Source: JBMNKL01 sp050261495
GTDB taxonomy: Bacteria; Bacillota; Clostridia; Acetivibrionales; DTU013
DNA: 22,219 nucleotides
Reading direction: 5' to 3'
NCBI GenBank assembly: GCA_050261495.1
Contig: JBLNDI010000050.1
Span: forward strand, 1 to 22,219
Shown piece by piece: positions 7,715 through 16,002 of this stretch. The notes under the pieces were generated by a model that ran no database searches, had not been told where the DNA came from, and saw only the letters and a program-made list of their open reading frames with translations. How positions within the stretch are numbered: the first letter of the stretch is position 1; every line of letters begins with the position of its first letter. A program made the position numbers and the translations under genes.

Positions 7715-7788
7715 GCCCTTTTAGTCTTTGCAAACTACCCGCAGCACATGCGGCTTGCCAGCCGCAAAAATGTACCATGGAAATTGTG

Positions 7789-7817
7789 TTGATAATATCC
7801 GGGACATTGAGTATAAT
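7789..7817 (+). promoter_or_regulatory. sigma-A promoter for the SRP RNA
   Basis: TTGATA (7789-7794), a 17-bp spacer and TATAAT (7812-7817) form a near-consensus promoter. The start would be near 7824, so about 30 leader bases are probably removed to make the mature RNA. A GCGGCT/AGCCGC hairpin (7750-7765) lies just upstream. Confidence 0.8.
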
Positions 7818-7854
7818 ATGTGGGTAACCCATATACGGATGGAGTTTAACCTAT

Positions 7855-8122
7855 GGCTGTGCTAGACGGGGAGGTAGCGGTGCCCTGTACCTGCAAACCG
7901 CTGTAGCAGGGTCGAATTCCTGTTCGAGGCTTTTTCTTGTGGAGCCTGCTCCGTGCAAGTGGCAATGATAGCCGGGTCTTGCGCAACAGAAGCCTGTGAA
8001 CCCCGCCAGGTCCGGAAGGAAGCAACGGTAAGCAGTCACTTCCGTGTGCCGCAAGGGAGCCTGGTTAGAGTCAACTACATGGATTACGTCCGTAAGGATA
8101 AGTCGACACCAGGTGCACAGCC
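7855..8122 (+). ncRNA. ffs: large signal recognition particle RNA (scRNA)
   Basis: This is the RNA core of the signal recognition particle, which with Ffh targets nascent membrane and secreted proteins. The conserved domain IV is seen as CCAGGTCCGGAAGGAAGCA at about 8008-8026, with the asymmetric loop and GGAA tetraloop. The ends pair perfectly: GGCTGTGC (7855-7862) with GCACAGCC (8115-8122). The length of about 268 bases indicates the Bacillus/Clostridium type with an Alu domain rather than the short 4.5S form. Its position directly before dnaX-ybaB-recR matches the Bacillus subtilis arrangement. Confidence 0.95.
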
Positions 8123-8153
8123 AATAAAATAAAAATTATGCGTGAAACCCGGC

Positions 8154-8176
8154 AAAGACCTTTCAAGGTCTTTTTT
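8154..8176 (+). terminator. terminator of the SRP RNA
   Basis: AAAGACCTT (8154-8162) and AAGGTCTTT (8165-8173) form a tight hairpin merging into a T run (8171-8176). It separates the SRP RNA from dnaX. Confidence 0.8.
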
Positions 8177-8203
8177 ATTATTCTTTTGTTATCAATACCG
8201 GTT

Positions 8204-8212
8204 TGATATAAT
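8204..8212 (+). promoter_or_regulatory. extended -10 promoter for dnaX
   Basis: TGATATAAT is an extended -10 element placed between the SRP RNA terminator and dnaX. A poor -35 (TTGTTA) lies 15 bp upstream of the hexamer. It would start the dnaX-ybaB-recR transcript near 8219. Confidence 0.5.
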
Positions 8213-8243
8213 AAATGATGGACTTGAACGAGGTGATTAGCAT

Positions 8244-10034
8244 ATGCCGTACATCGCATTGTACAGGGAATGGCGCCCTACCCGGTTTGAAGAAATCGTG
8301 GAGCAGGAGCACGTCGTAAAAACACTCCGCCACAGCGTAAGCAGCGGCAGGATAGCGCATGCTTATCTTTTTTGCGGTACCAGGGGCACGGGCAAGACCA
8401 CAATGGCGCAAATCCTTTCAAGGGCTGTAAATTGTCTTGACCCGCATGACGGCGAACCCTGCAACAAGTGCGAAATATGCCTTGAAATACTCTCGGGAAG
8501 CAGCGTGGATGTGCTGGAAATAGACGCCGCATCCAATAACAGCGTCGACAACGTGCGCGCTATCAGGGATGAGGTAATATATGCCCCGGCGAGAGCCAGG
8601 CGCAAGGTTTATATCATAGATGAAGTTCATATGCTTTCAACCGGGGCTTTCAACGCCTTGCTGAAAACCCTGGAGGAGCCGCCGGAACACGTAATATTCA
8701 TATTGGCTACCACCGAGCCCCATAAGCTACCGGCCACAATTCTTTCCCGCTGCCAGCGGTTTGATTTCCGGCGGATTTCTCTCGACGGCATCGTAAAGCA
8801 GCTTTGCAGGATAGCTTCATCCTGCGGCATAACATTGGATACGGACGCGGCAAAACTTATCGCCCGCCTTTCCGACGGGGCAATGAGGGATGCAATCAGC
8901 CTGCTCGACCAGTGCATATCCCTCGGGGTAAAGAGAATCGGGTACGACAACGTCCTCTCCGTCGCAGGGATTGTAAATGATTCTTTTATCGCCGAATTTA
9001 CGGAAAACATGCTGAAGAAAAATATCCCGGCTGTTCTTGATAATATCAACAGCCTGGTTATGGACGGGCGCGATATTGCACATTTCACATCCGATCTCGT
9101 ATTGAATCTCAGAAACCTGCTGATATGCAAATCTGCCGGGGAAAAGTGCGACCACCTCATAGACGCGCCTCAGGATGTGTTGAAAACCCTGAAGGAGCAA
9201 TCAGGATTGATTACGCAGGATGAGATCATACGATATATAAAGGAGTTATCCGCCCTGGCGTACAATCTCAAATGGGCCAGCAACCAGAGAGTCATGCTTG
9301 AGGTGACGGTAATCAAGCTGTGCGGCAGTGAAAGCTACATTGACGCAAGCATAAGCGACAGGCTGGCGGCGCTTGAAAAAAGGATGGATATGGCGGCACA
9401 AACCGCCGGTATGCCGGCTTCCACCGGTACCATGGCGCTTGTCAAAGATACCACGCCGCTTGCCGACAATATTGCAACGCGTGGCAATGATACCGTAACC
9501 CCTGGCAGCAGTACTACGATACGTACTGACGATATACCGGCTTCCACCAATGCCATGGCGCCCGGCGCTTACGTCCCGGAATACTCCCCCGAAACTCCGC
9601 CGTCCGCCGATGACGCTCCGGTATCCGGCACCGACGCTGCACCGTCCGCCGTGCCTTCGCAGCCAGGCTCCGCTGAAGCCCGCGATTTCAAGAAATGGCC
9701 GGAAATCATGGAATATTTGAAGTCCAGGGGTAGAATGGCCATATATCTCTACCTGCTGAACGTCGAGGCAAAAGAACTGGATGACCATACCATAGGACTG
9801 TTTACGGCGGATAAAAACATAAGGTCAAACATATCAAGGCTCGAGCATCTTAAGTTAATCGAGGAGGCGGCATCGATTGCAACAGGGCGCGAAATGAAGA
9901 TAATATGCCTTGATGAAAGCTTCTTCAGCAAACAGTCCTCAAAAACAAAGCCGCCGGAAAACAGCGACCTGATAAACAAGGCGAAAAGCATTGCCGAAAT
10001 AGCAGGCCTTCCGCTTGAAATAATCGACGAGTAA
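8244..10034 (+). CDS. dnaX: DNA polymerase III subunit gamma/tau
   Basis: A 596-residue clamp-loader ATPase that opens the beta clamp on DNA and couples polymerases at the fork. Walker A is GTRGTGKT (45-52). The zinc module cysteines are at 64, 73, 76 and 79, the DExH-like Walker B is IDEVH (125-129), and the SRC arginine finger is at 168-170. Domains I-III end near residue 370. A low-complexity linker rich in Ala, Pro, Ser and Thr follows (about 390-475), with an imperfect repeat of PASTGTMA and PASTNAMA. The C-terminal tau-like region begins near FKKWPEIM. The start ATG has GAGGTGA seven bases upstream. It heads the dnaX-ybaB-recR group. An A6 run followed by a small hairpin marks the end of domain III. 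Confidence 0.97.
   Translation: MPYIALYREWRPTRFEEIVEQEHVVKTLRHSVSSGRIAHAYLFCGTRGTGKTTMAQILSRAVNCLDPHDGEPCNKCEICLEILSGSSVDVLEIDAASNNSVDNVRAIRDEVIYAPARARRKVYIIDEVHMLSTGAFNALLKTLEEPPEHVIFILATTEPHKLPATILSRCQRFDFRRISLDGIVKQLCRIASSCGITLDTDAAKLIARLSDGAMRDAISLLDQCISLGVKRIGYDNVLSVAGIVNDSFIAEFTENMLKKNIPAVLDNINSLVMDGRDIAHFTSDLVLNLRNLLICKSAGEKCDHLIDAPQDVLKTLKEQSGLITQDEIIRYIKELSALAYNLKWASNQRVMLEVTVIKLCGSESYIDASISDRLAALEKRMDMAAQTAGMPASTGTMALVKDTTPLADNIATRGNDTVTPGSSTTIRTDDIPASTNAMAPGAYVPEYSPETPPSADDAPVSGTDAAPSAVPSQPGSAEARDFKKWPEIMEYLKSRGRMAIYLYLLNVEAKELDDHTIGLFTADKNIRSNISRLEHLKLIEEAASIATGREMKIICLDESFFSKQSSKTKPPENSDLINKAKSIAEIAGLPLEIIDE
9376..9407 (+). other. possible slippery site in dnaX
   Basis: A6 at 9376-9381 is followed after about ten bases by GGCGG (9392-9396) pairing with CCGCC (9403-9407). 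It falls at about codon 378, just after domain III, where dnaX of some bacteria shifts frame to make the shorter gamma form. A -1 shift would add 36 codons before TGA at 9488-9490. The heptamer is not the classical one, so this is only a candidate. Confidence 0.25.
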
Positions 10035-10051
10035 CAGGCACACCATTGTAC

Positions 10052-10081
10052 TTGTATGATAAGAGCCGGATAAAGTATAAT
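10052..10081 (+). promoter_or_regulatory. promoter for ybaB-recR
   Basis: TTGTAT (10052-10057), an 18-bp spacer and TATAAT (10076-10081) lie in the 179-base gap between dnaX and ybaB. It may give ybaB and recR their own transcript in addition to read-through from dnaX. Confidence 0.5.
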
Positions 10082-10213
10082 AAGGTATGATATTGCGGAT
10101 CACATAAGCCGGGCGCGAGGCTTTCCGGCAAATAACGCATGCGCGGACAATGTGAGCCGATATTGACGCATATAGGTATTTTGGAGAATTATAACCAAAC
10201 AGGAGGAAACGAG

Positions 10214-10558
10214 ATGGCAAGAGGTGGATTCACGGGCTTCGGCGGCGGCAACATGAACAACCTCATGAAGCAAGTTCAGAAAATGCAAAGAGACATGGAA
10301 AAGCTGCAGGCCGAATTGCAGGAAAAAGAAGTTGAAGCAACTGCCGGAGGCGGCGCGGTAAAGGTAGTTGCCACGGGAAAGAAAGAAATTAAAGAAATTA
10401 TTGTAAACCGCGACGTTGTGGATCCTGACGATGTTGAAATGCTACAGGACCTGGTACTTGCTGCCGTAAATGAAGCCCTTCGAAAGGTTGATGAAATGAT
10501 CGGCAGCGAAACAGCCAAATTAACCGGCGGTTTAGGCATACCTGGCGGGTTGTTCTGA
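10214..10558 (+). CDS. ybaB: YbaB/EbfC family nucleoid-associated protein
   Basis: A 114-residue DNA-binding protein of the YbaB/EbfC family (PF02575), which forms dimers with a tweezer-like shape and is linked to nucleoid organisation and recombination. A Gly-rich start is followed by the family helix MNNLMKQVQKMQRDMEKLQA and the beta segment EVEATAGGGAVKV. The C terminus ends in the typical TGGLGIPGGLF. The ATG at 10214 is chosen over the in-frame upstream start at 10139 because AGGAGG at 10201-10206 fits it and the homology begins there. RecR starts two bases after the first stop, so the two are almost certainly translated together. Confidence 0.95.
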   Translation: MARGGFTGFGGGNMNNLMKQVQKMQRDMEKLQAELQEKEVEATAGGGAVKVVATGKKEIKEIIVNRDVVDPDDVEMLQDLVLAAVNEALRKVDEMIGSETAKLTGGLGIPGGLF

Positions 10559-10559
10559 T

Positions 10560-11162
10560 ATGAGCTATTATTACTCCCCTCCTGTTGCCAAACTGATAGA
10601 AGAATTCGAGAAACTCCCTGGCATAGGCCACAAAACAGCCCAGAGGCTTGCCTTTCATGTATTGAACCTGCCTGACGGGAAAGCGGACGCGCTGGCCGAC
10701 GCCATCAGGGACGCCAGGCTCAAGATACGAAAGTGTTCCATTTGCTGCAACCTGACAGATGTCGATCCCTGTGCCATATGCAGCAACCCCAAGCGCAACA
10801 GGAAAGTTATCTGCGTAGTTGAGGACCCCAGGGACGTCATTGCAATGGAACGCATACGCGAATTCAAGGGCATGTATCATGTTTTGAACGGCGTGATTTC
10901 CCCGATGGAAGGCATAGGACCCGAAGATATTAATATAAAAGAGTTTCTCCAAAGAATACGGGAAGAGGAAATCCATGAAGTCATACTGGCAACCGATCCG
11001 GACGTTGAGGGAGAGGCCACGGCAATGTATATTTCAAAGCTGTTGAAACCGCTGGGAATAAAGACTACACGCATCGCGCACGGCATACCGGTCGGAGGAA
11101 ACCTTGAGTACGCCGATGAAATGACGCTTGCAAAGGCGCTCGAAGGAAGGCGCGAAATTTAA
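10560..11162 (+). CDS. recR: recombination mediator RecR
   Basis: A 200-residue RecR, which with RecF and RecO loads RecA onto SSB-coated gaps. A helix-hairpin-helix segment lies at about residues 11-35 (LPGIGHKTAQRLAFH). The zinc-finger cysteines are at 59, 62, 71 and 74, with an additional Cys63. The Toprim domain runs from about 80 to 175 and includes VVEDPRDV and ATDPDVEGEATA. The C terminus has the family motif RIAHGIPVGGNLEYAD. It is the last gene of the dnaX-ybaB-recR group. The minus-strand defense cassette ends 80 bases downstream, and no strong terminator is visible between them. Confidence 0.97.
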   Translation: MSYYYSPPVAKLIEEFEKLPGIGHKTAQRLAFHVLNLPDGKADALADAIRDARLKIRKCSICCNLTDVDPCAICSNPKRNRKVICVVEDPRDVIAMERIREFKGMYHVLNGVISPMEGIGPEDINIKEFLQRIREEEIHEVILATDPDVEGEATAMYISKLLKPLGIKTTRIAHGIPVGGNLEYADEMTLAKALEGRREI

Positions 11163-11242
11163 TAAACTCTTGTGAATGATACCTTGAATTATCGAACCTA
11201 AATGTAATTAACACCAAGAACTGGAATGGAGACAATAGGAAC

Positions 11243-12082
11243 CTAAGAACCAGGAATTATAATATTATTGCTGTAAATTACTATTTCATACCCCTGTTTA
11301 CTCTCTCCGGTACTATAATTCAAGGTTATTATATCTTGATTGAAATCTTTATAAAGGACATGAATTAAGCTGCATTTATCATATGTAACAATCCATTTGC
11401 ATTTGCAAGTGGATATAATTTTTGAAAGTTCTGTATGATCCTTTTGGGAGAAGAAGTTGCGGTATAATATTGAACCTTTATTTACATATGGAGGATCAAA
11501 GTAAACAAAAGTCATCTTATCGTCATATAAAGGAATATCTTCAGAAATGAAATCCCTTGCGTCTTTATTAAAAACTTGAATTTTGTCTTTTACATTTTTT
11601 ATTTTTTGTATTTTATCGATAAGGGTAGATTTATTGAATCTAGCGTCAACTTTATACCTGCCTGATTGGTCAATCCCTCCGATCGGACCTCCTGTCAATA
11701 CTCCCGATACATTGGTGCGATTTAAAAATAAAGTGGAAAAACCTATTTCAATCGGAGTGTACTGGTTATAGTTCTGATAAATGTATCGCTGTTTTTTCCA
11801 TTCTTCTATAGTGACAGGTACGGAATCTATTTTCTCGCAAATAACATCAGGCATGTCTATAACACAACGCCAAAACCAATAAATATGCGGGTCTATATCA
11901 TTTAACACGATCCTGCTAACCTTATTATTTAATAATAATAAAATGGCAAGGCCGGCTCCGCCGGCAAAAGGCTCGATATAAACATGATTGTACATGTCGT
12001 TTCGATCTATAATACTAAGCACATAATTATATAGTTTTGATTTCCCGCCCGGATATCTTAACGGAGTTGCTGTTAATGGCAT
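11243..12082 (-). CDS. Dam-type DNA adenine N6-methylase (D12 class)
   Basis: A 279-residue class-alpha adenine methyltransferase of the D12/Dam family (PF02086). The AdoMet-binding elements are YPGGK (10-14) and EPFAGGAG (37-44), the catalytic motif is DPPY (196-199), and NRTNVSG (121-127) matches the family's central region. The length is normal, so it should be active. No restriction endonuclease gene is adjacent, so it is either an orphan methylase or serves the cassette. It lies 56 bases after the ParB-like gene on the same strand, with GGAGG about 10 bases before its ATG, and is the last gene of the cassette. GATC specificity is possible from the family but not shown. Base composition is more AT-rich than in recR. 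Confidence 0.9.
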   Translation of the reverse strand: MPLTATPLRYPGGKSKLYNYVLSIIDRNDMYNHVYIEPFAGGAGLAILLLLNNKVSRIVLNDIDPHIYWFWRCVIDMPDVICEKIDSVPVTIEEWKKQRYIYQNYNQYTPIEIGFSTLFLNRTNVSGVLTGGPIGGIDQSGRYKVDARFNKSTLIDKIQKIKNVKDKIQVFNKDARDFISEDIPLYDDKMTFVYFDPPYVNKGSILYRNFFSQKDHTELSKIISTCKCKWIVTYDKCSLIHVLYKDFNQDIITLNYSTGESKQGYEIVIYSNNIIIPGS

Positions 12083-12138
12083 ATCCTATAAGCCTCCATA
12101 TTTTAGTATAGCAAACTTTAATCGCCTTGGCCATAGTT

Positions 12139-13647
12139 TTATGTTAGCATATAGTTAATTATTGTTAATAATCCTTCTTGCGGCAACGACAGTAGAGTAT
12201 CCGGAGCCAATCTGAATTGTTCTGGTTGATGCACTACATAGTTAAGTTTGGTAGTCAAATTATTATCGGTTCCAAAAACCATCGGGAATAGGTTGCGTAT
12301 ATTTGCGTCATTGATGAGTAGATGCAGCCTTTTTTGAAAATATTCGATTAGTTTGGATAGTTTTGGATCTTTATTATTATTCTGTATTAAGATATTCTGC
12401 CATTCATTGGTTTTTCGGGCGTAATATTTAAAAGAATGCTCTATTAAAGCTCTCGTTTGAAATGCGGCTGTCATAGGATGGCGTCTAACCAATAAAGGTC
12501 TTTTGGAAAAGGACATTATTTCATTGCATATTTGAATTAAGCCTTCATTCTCGGCGATTTGAGGCACTGCACTCCAATTTAGCGAATAAAAGAACGCAGG
12601 CGTATCAGGTCCCCCACCTGGGGAAAGCGACAGACCACCGCCTGTCTGGGAAGTATCTCTATCACCTCCTGCATGAGCAGTTGTACTTGCAGAAGTTGAA
12701 CCATCACCAGAGGCAGTCACGTCGGAAGGGGAAGGTTCCGTAGGAGCAGCGGAAGTATTCCCGGAAGCTCCACCGGAATGCGAAGAGTCCTCCGGTTTTT
12801 CATTGTATTTATCAGTAATATGCGATATAAAGCCAAGTACAACCTCTGGAGGAGTACGGGTATCCATTACCTCTTCTATAAAAGCTTTGATTGTCCAGGT
12901 AGCTATAATTTTATCTACTTCCTCGTCAGATAAATACGTTGATTTCAAATTACAATCATTATCATAAGTAAAACCTAAAGTATTTTTTATAAAACGTACA
13001 GTAAATGCTCTTAAAAGCCTATCCGGTTCAATTGATATCAACGATATTGAATTTCGCTGCTCAGAAGAAAGGTACTTCGATTCTTTGCCCCGCATCAGAA
13101 TTTTATATTTGCGAATGAATTTTTTTACATCAGAAACAGAAAGACCTGTACTTTCGGAAATTTCTTGAATACTTCTACCCAATGCATATTCTTCATAAGA
13201 GAATCTTGATTTTGCTATTGTGGACCATTGCTTTACACCTTGGATATGCCGGGCGGCAAGGTATTTTTTTGCTTCCTCTCTGGATGGTACAATGTCCACT
13301 TGTATTTGTTGAATGTTCCTCAATAATTCATCGGAAGGCTCCGGATAAACATTTCTGTATTTAAAAGGTATTAATTCGCGATTTAAAAAGAGTTTACATA
13401 TGCATATTCTTCGGTTTCCCTCCAACACTATTAATTTTCCATCTTCCCGACATATAACCACTCGTTCACCAGGAAGAAGAGTTTTGATATTCGCAAGACC
13501 TCTTGCTAGAACCAAAGCATCCTCGTGTTCCAACAAATAGTTAATGAGATCAGCTTCCGGCTGTGTAGAATTTTGAGGTATTATAAACCGCGGATTTTTA
13601 TAATCGAGACATAGATCCAAAGGTGATACAATCATATTTTCAAACAT
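12139..13647 (-). CDS. ParB-like N-terminal domain protein with long linker
   Basis: A 502-residue protein. Residues of about 1-140 resemble the ParB/Srx fold (PF02195), with box II as LEGNRRI (75-81) and a RHIQGVKQW stretch (133-141). A helix-turn-helix follows at about 158-180 (SIQEISESTGLSVSDVKKF). Residues of about 284-348 form a Gly/Ser/Thr-rich flexible linker. The last 150 residues are probably helical and belong to no family I recognise. ParB-fold proteins bind DNA, and some are CTPases or nucleases; which applies here is unknown. It is not a chromosomal ParB because no parA or origin genes are near. The gap to herA is 129 bases, so it may have its own promoter. AGAGAGGG lies seven bases before the ATG. 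A role as DNA sensor or specificity factor is a guess. Confidence 0.75.
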   Translation of the reverse strand: MFENMIVSPLDLCLDYKNPRFIIPQNSTQPEADLINYLLEHEDALVLARGLANIKTLLPGERVVICREDGKLIVLEGNRRICICKLFLNRELIPFKYRNVYPEPSDELLRNIQQIQVDIVPSREEAKKYLAARHIQGVKQWSTIAKSRFSYEEYALGRSIQEISESTGLSVSDVKKFIRKYKILMRGKESKYLSSEQRNSISLISIEPDRLLRAFTVRFIKNTLGFTYDNDCNLKSTYLSDEEVDKIIATWTIKAFIEEVMDTRTPPEVVLGFISHITDKYNEKPEDSSHSGGASGNTSAAPTEPSPSDVTASGDGSTSASTTAHAGGDRDTSQTGGGLSLSPGGGPDTPAFFYSLNWSAVPQIAENEGLIQICNEIMSFSKRPLLVRRHPMTAAFQTRALIEHSFKYYARKTNEWQNILIQNNNKDPKLSKLIEYFQKRLHLLINDANIRNLFPMVFGTDNNLTTKLNYVVHQPEQFRLAPDTLLSLPQEGLLTIINYMLT

Positions 13648-13776
13648 TGATTAACCCTCTCTTTCACATAATTTATATTTTCATTTATTACCTATTAGCT
13701 GTATCATATTGTTAGTAATACAAGCTTTTACATAAAATGCCTCTCTGTTAAAATTTGGTACAATTATTTCACCTTC

Positions 13777-16002
13777 TTAAAATGGCAAATCGTCGTCATC
13801 ATCATTAGCAAAGAATGTTTCTTCCGGGTATTCCTCAACGAGAGTATTATCTTCTTCCACTACTTGTCCGGCTTCCTGCCAGTCATAAGCAATAGCTTCC
13901 CAATTAACTTTTCGTACACTTTCCCTATTGGCAGTCCAAACATCCCAAAAGTCAGGATCATTCGATTGTGGACGTTGTTCTTCATTGAGATAGTTCATCT
14001 GAACCATCACAGGCAATTCAGAAGCCCATCCTAGCAGTATTGCACGTTGCGACGGTAAAGTCGGTAACTCACGGAGCAATCCACGTAGATTATCAGGAAC
14101 AAGTTTATTAACCAACTCTTGGTCACGGTCGTTGCTGATTCTATGAAGCAAAAATGTGTTACACTGCGATAAAACAGTCGGAGACAGCTCACTTGGCCTC
14201 TGCGATGAAAGAACTAATCCCAAACCAAATTTTCTTCCCTCACGGGCAATTTTTTCGAACACCTGTGTACACATAGAATATGTTGGCATTTCCTCCGAAT
14301 CGGTTGCATATCTGCGGATGAATGTGTGAGCTTCCTCCATTACCAATGTTGTTGGCAGCGTTTTCCCGCCATTTAATCGTCTGTATCGTTGTAATGCCTC
14401 GAGTGTCATACGGGCTATAACGGCAGTCACAATATGAATTACCTCTGCAGGAACAAGGGATAAGTCAATAACCGTTATGGCTCCACTTAATGAATCACTC
14501 GGACAGATATAATCATCAAGCCACTTTTCAAGCGTTAAATCCTTGTCACAGCTTGTAATTATTTTCATTCGGGAATCAGATAATAGTGTACGGACACGCA
14601 TTAGCATGGTTTCAACATGTTCTGATGTTTTCATCAGTTCAGCGTTTGCTTGGATGCTTTTTAATAAATCATCGCCTGTAAAAGGACGTGGAACATCTGC
14701 ATCAATAGGAAGTACGTCTTGGTCAGAACCACCAAAAGTTGTATATGCCTTCTTGAATGCTGCTAAAAGCGTATCTGCCGCAGTCTTCGTGTATTTTGGC
14801 CAATCGTCACGGTTTGCCCCTGAGCTTTGGTTACTTTTGTAAAAATCCTGTATGGCTTGCTTTAATGCTGTTATTGCGTCTCTTTCATCTGGTGAAAAAT
14901 CGGCGTTATCAACCAATCCTTTCTCCCAAGCATTAATACTTTCTCTTAAACCCTTTGTCTTTCCCCCGCCAATCCAAGGAGTTCCACCTGCAATTTCTAT
15001 TGACAACTGTGCAATCAAAGTTCGTAAATACCTGCGCATATCTGTACTTGGAGTTAACGCAACATCTAAGCGCCCGTCTCGAACACATCTTAATGCTTGA
15101 ATGAGCGTCGGGCGTTGTGTCTTGCTGCTTGCCTGTGTAAACGCACACCATTCAGCGGTATTCCAAAACCAAAGTGGCACATGTAACTGTTTAATCTTTT
15201 TTTCTTCATTTGCCTCAACTGCAAAGATTCGGACATTCTCCATATCCTTGAACGCTTGTAAATATTCGCCGTTCGGATCAAGTATGATAAAACGCGAGTT
15301 GATAAAACTGTTCAACCCCATATTTTCTCTCTGTTTATCTGATATTTCACCGGATATATCCTCAATTTCTTTATTTCTCTTTTCTTTTGCCGATTTCGCA
15401 GCTTCAATCGACCATCGAATAATACCTGCAACTGAACAAGATTTGCCGCTTCCTGTATTGCCCAAAATAGCTAAATGCCGCCCAAATAGTCTGTCCGGGT
15501 CAACAAAAACATCCGCATTAGACGCAAGAGGGCTTGTACCGATTTTTACTCTGGGCTTTTCGCCAGATTCCACGATTGACTTTAGTTGTTCCTGTGAGGG
15601 TAAAAAAACTGGATCACCCACAGTCGGGAATGCGTCAATACCACGTGAAAATGAATAAACTGATTTTATACCATCCTTCTGCTCTTTTAGAATGCCGAGT
15701 GGAGTTAAACTCATCTTCCGCAATGGAAACGGAAGATCAATCACACCAAAATCCTGCATTCCTTTTCTCTTCGGATATTCTGAACGCTCAATTGTAATCC
15801 ATACTATTTGCGCCACAAGAAAACCAGTGTCACTCGGTACTAGAACGTAACTACTTATACGAGGAAATGGGTGCGGCACACCTGTGTTCAAAGCAACATC
15901 GCCCGGCGCTTCAATATCAAGAAGCACTTTTATTTCATCAGGTGAAACAAAGTCTACAGTTCCAATACGAAGCGAATCTGCATATGCGAGAGGTGTTATC
16001 AT
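13777..16002 (-). CDS. herA: HerA-type ATPase/translocase with SSB-like tail
   Basis: A 741-residue hexameric FtsK/HerA-superfamily motor. An N-terminal HAS-barrel-like region covers about residues 1-110. Walker A is GNTGSGKS (181-188), LDPNGEY follows at 241-247, Walker B is LVMEEAH (553-559), SSQRP lies at 599-603, and a likely arginine finger is in RISNDRDQ (621-628). Paired with the SIR2 gene it is the second component of SIR2-HerA defense. In such systems the HerA hexamer assembles with SIR2 and drives activation of NAD+ hydrolysis. The ATG overlaps the SIR2 stop as ATGA, and GGAGGTG lies 11 bases upstream, so translation is coupled. The C-terminal 30 residues are acidic and end in DDDDDLPF, like the docking tail of Firmicutes SSB. 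I know of no such tail as a standard feature of HerA. Confidence 0.92.
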   Translation of the reverse strand: MITPLAYADSLRIGTVDFVSPDEIKVLLDIEAPGDVALNTGVPHPFPRISSYVLVPSDTGFLVAQIVWITIERSEYPKRKGMQDFGVIDLPFPLRKMSLTPLGILKEQKDGIKSVYSFSRGIDAFPTVGDPVFLPSQEQLKSIVESGEKPRVKIGTSPLASNADVFVDPDRLFGRHLAILGNTGSGKSCSVAGIIRWSIEAAKSAKEKRNKEIEDISGEISDKQRENMGLNSFINSRFIILDPNGEYLQAFKDMENVRIFAVEANEEKKIKQLHVPLWFWNTAEWCAFTQASSKTQRPTLIQALRCVRDGRLDVALTPSTDMRRYLRTLIAQLSIEIAGGTPWIGGGKTKGLRESINAWEKGLVDNADFSPDERDAITALKQAIQDFYKSNQSSGANRDDWPKYTKTAADTLLAAFKKAYTTFGGSDQDVLPIDADVPRPFTGDDLLKSIQANAELMKTSEHVETMLMRVRTLLSDSRMKIITSCDKDLTLEKWLDDYICPSDSLSGAITVIDLSLVPAEVIHIVTAVIARMTLEALQRYRRLNGGKTLPTTLVMEEAHTFIRRYATDSEEMPTYSMCTQVFEKIAREGRKFGLGLVLSSQRPSELSPTVLSQCNTFLLHRISNDRDQELVNKLVPDNLRGLLRELPTLPSQRAILLGWASELPVMVQMNYLNEEQRPQSNDPDFWDVWTANRESVRKVNWEAIAYDWQEAGQVVEEDNTLVEEYPEETFFANDDDDDLPF

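Noticed and set aside
7851..8054. 67-codon minus-strand frame
   Set aside because: It lies inside the SRP RNA gene, whose identity is certain.
9246..9788. 180-codon Gly/Arg-rich minus-strand frame
   Set aside because: It is a shadow of the low-complexity linker of dnaX.
12139..13647. ParB-like protein as chromosome or plasmid partition factor
   Set aside because: No parA, parS-like cluster or replication gene is present; it sits within a defense cassette.
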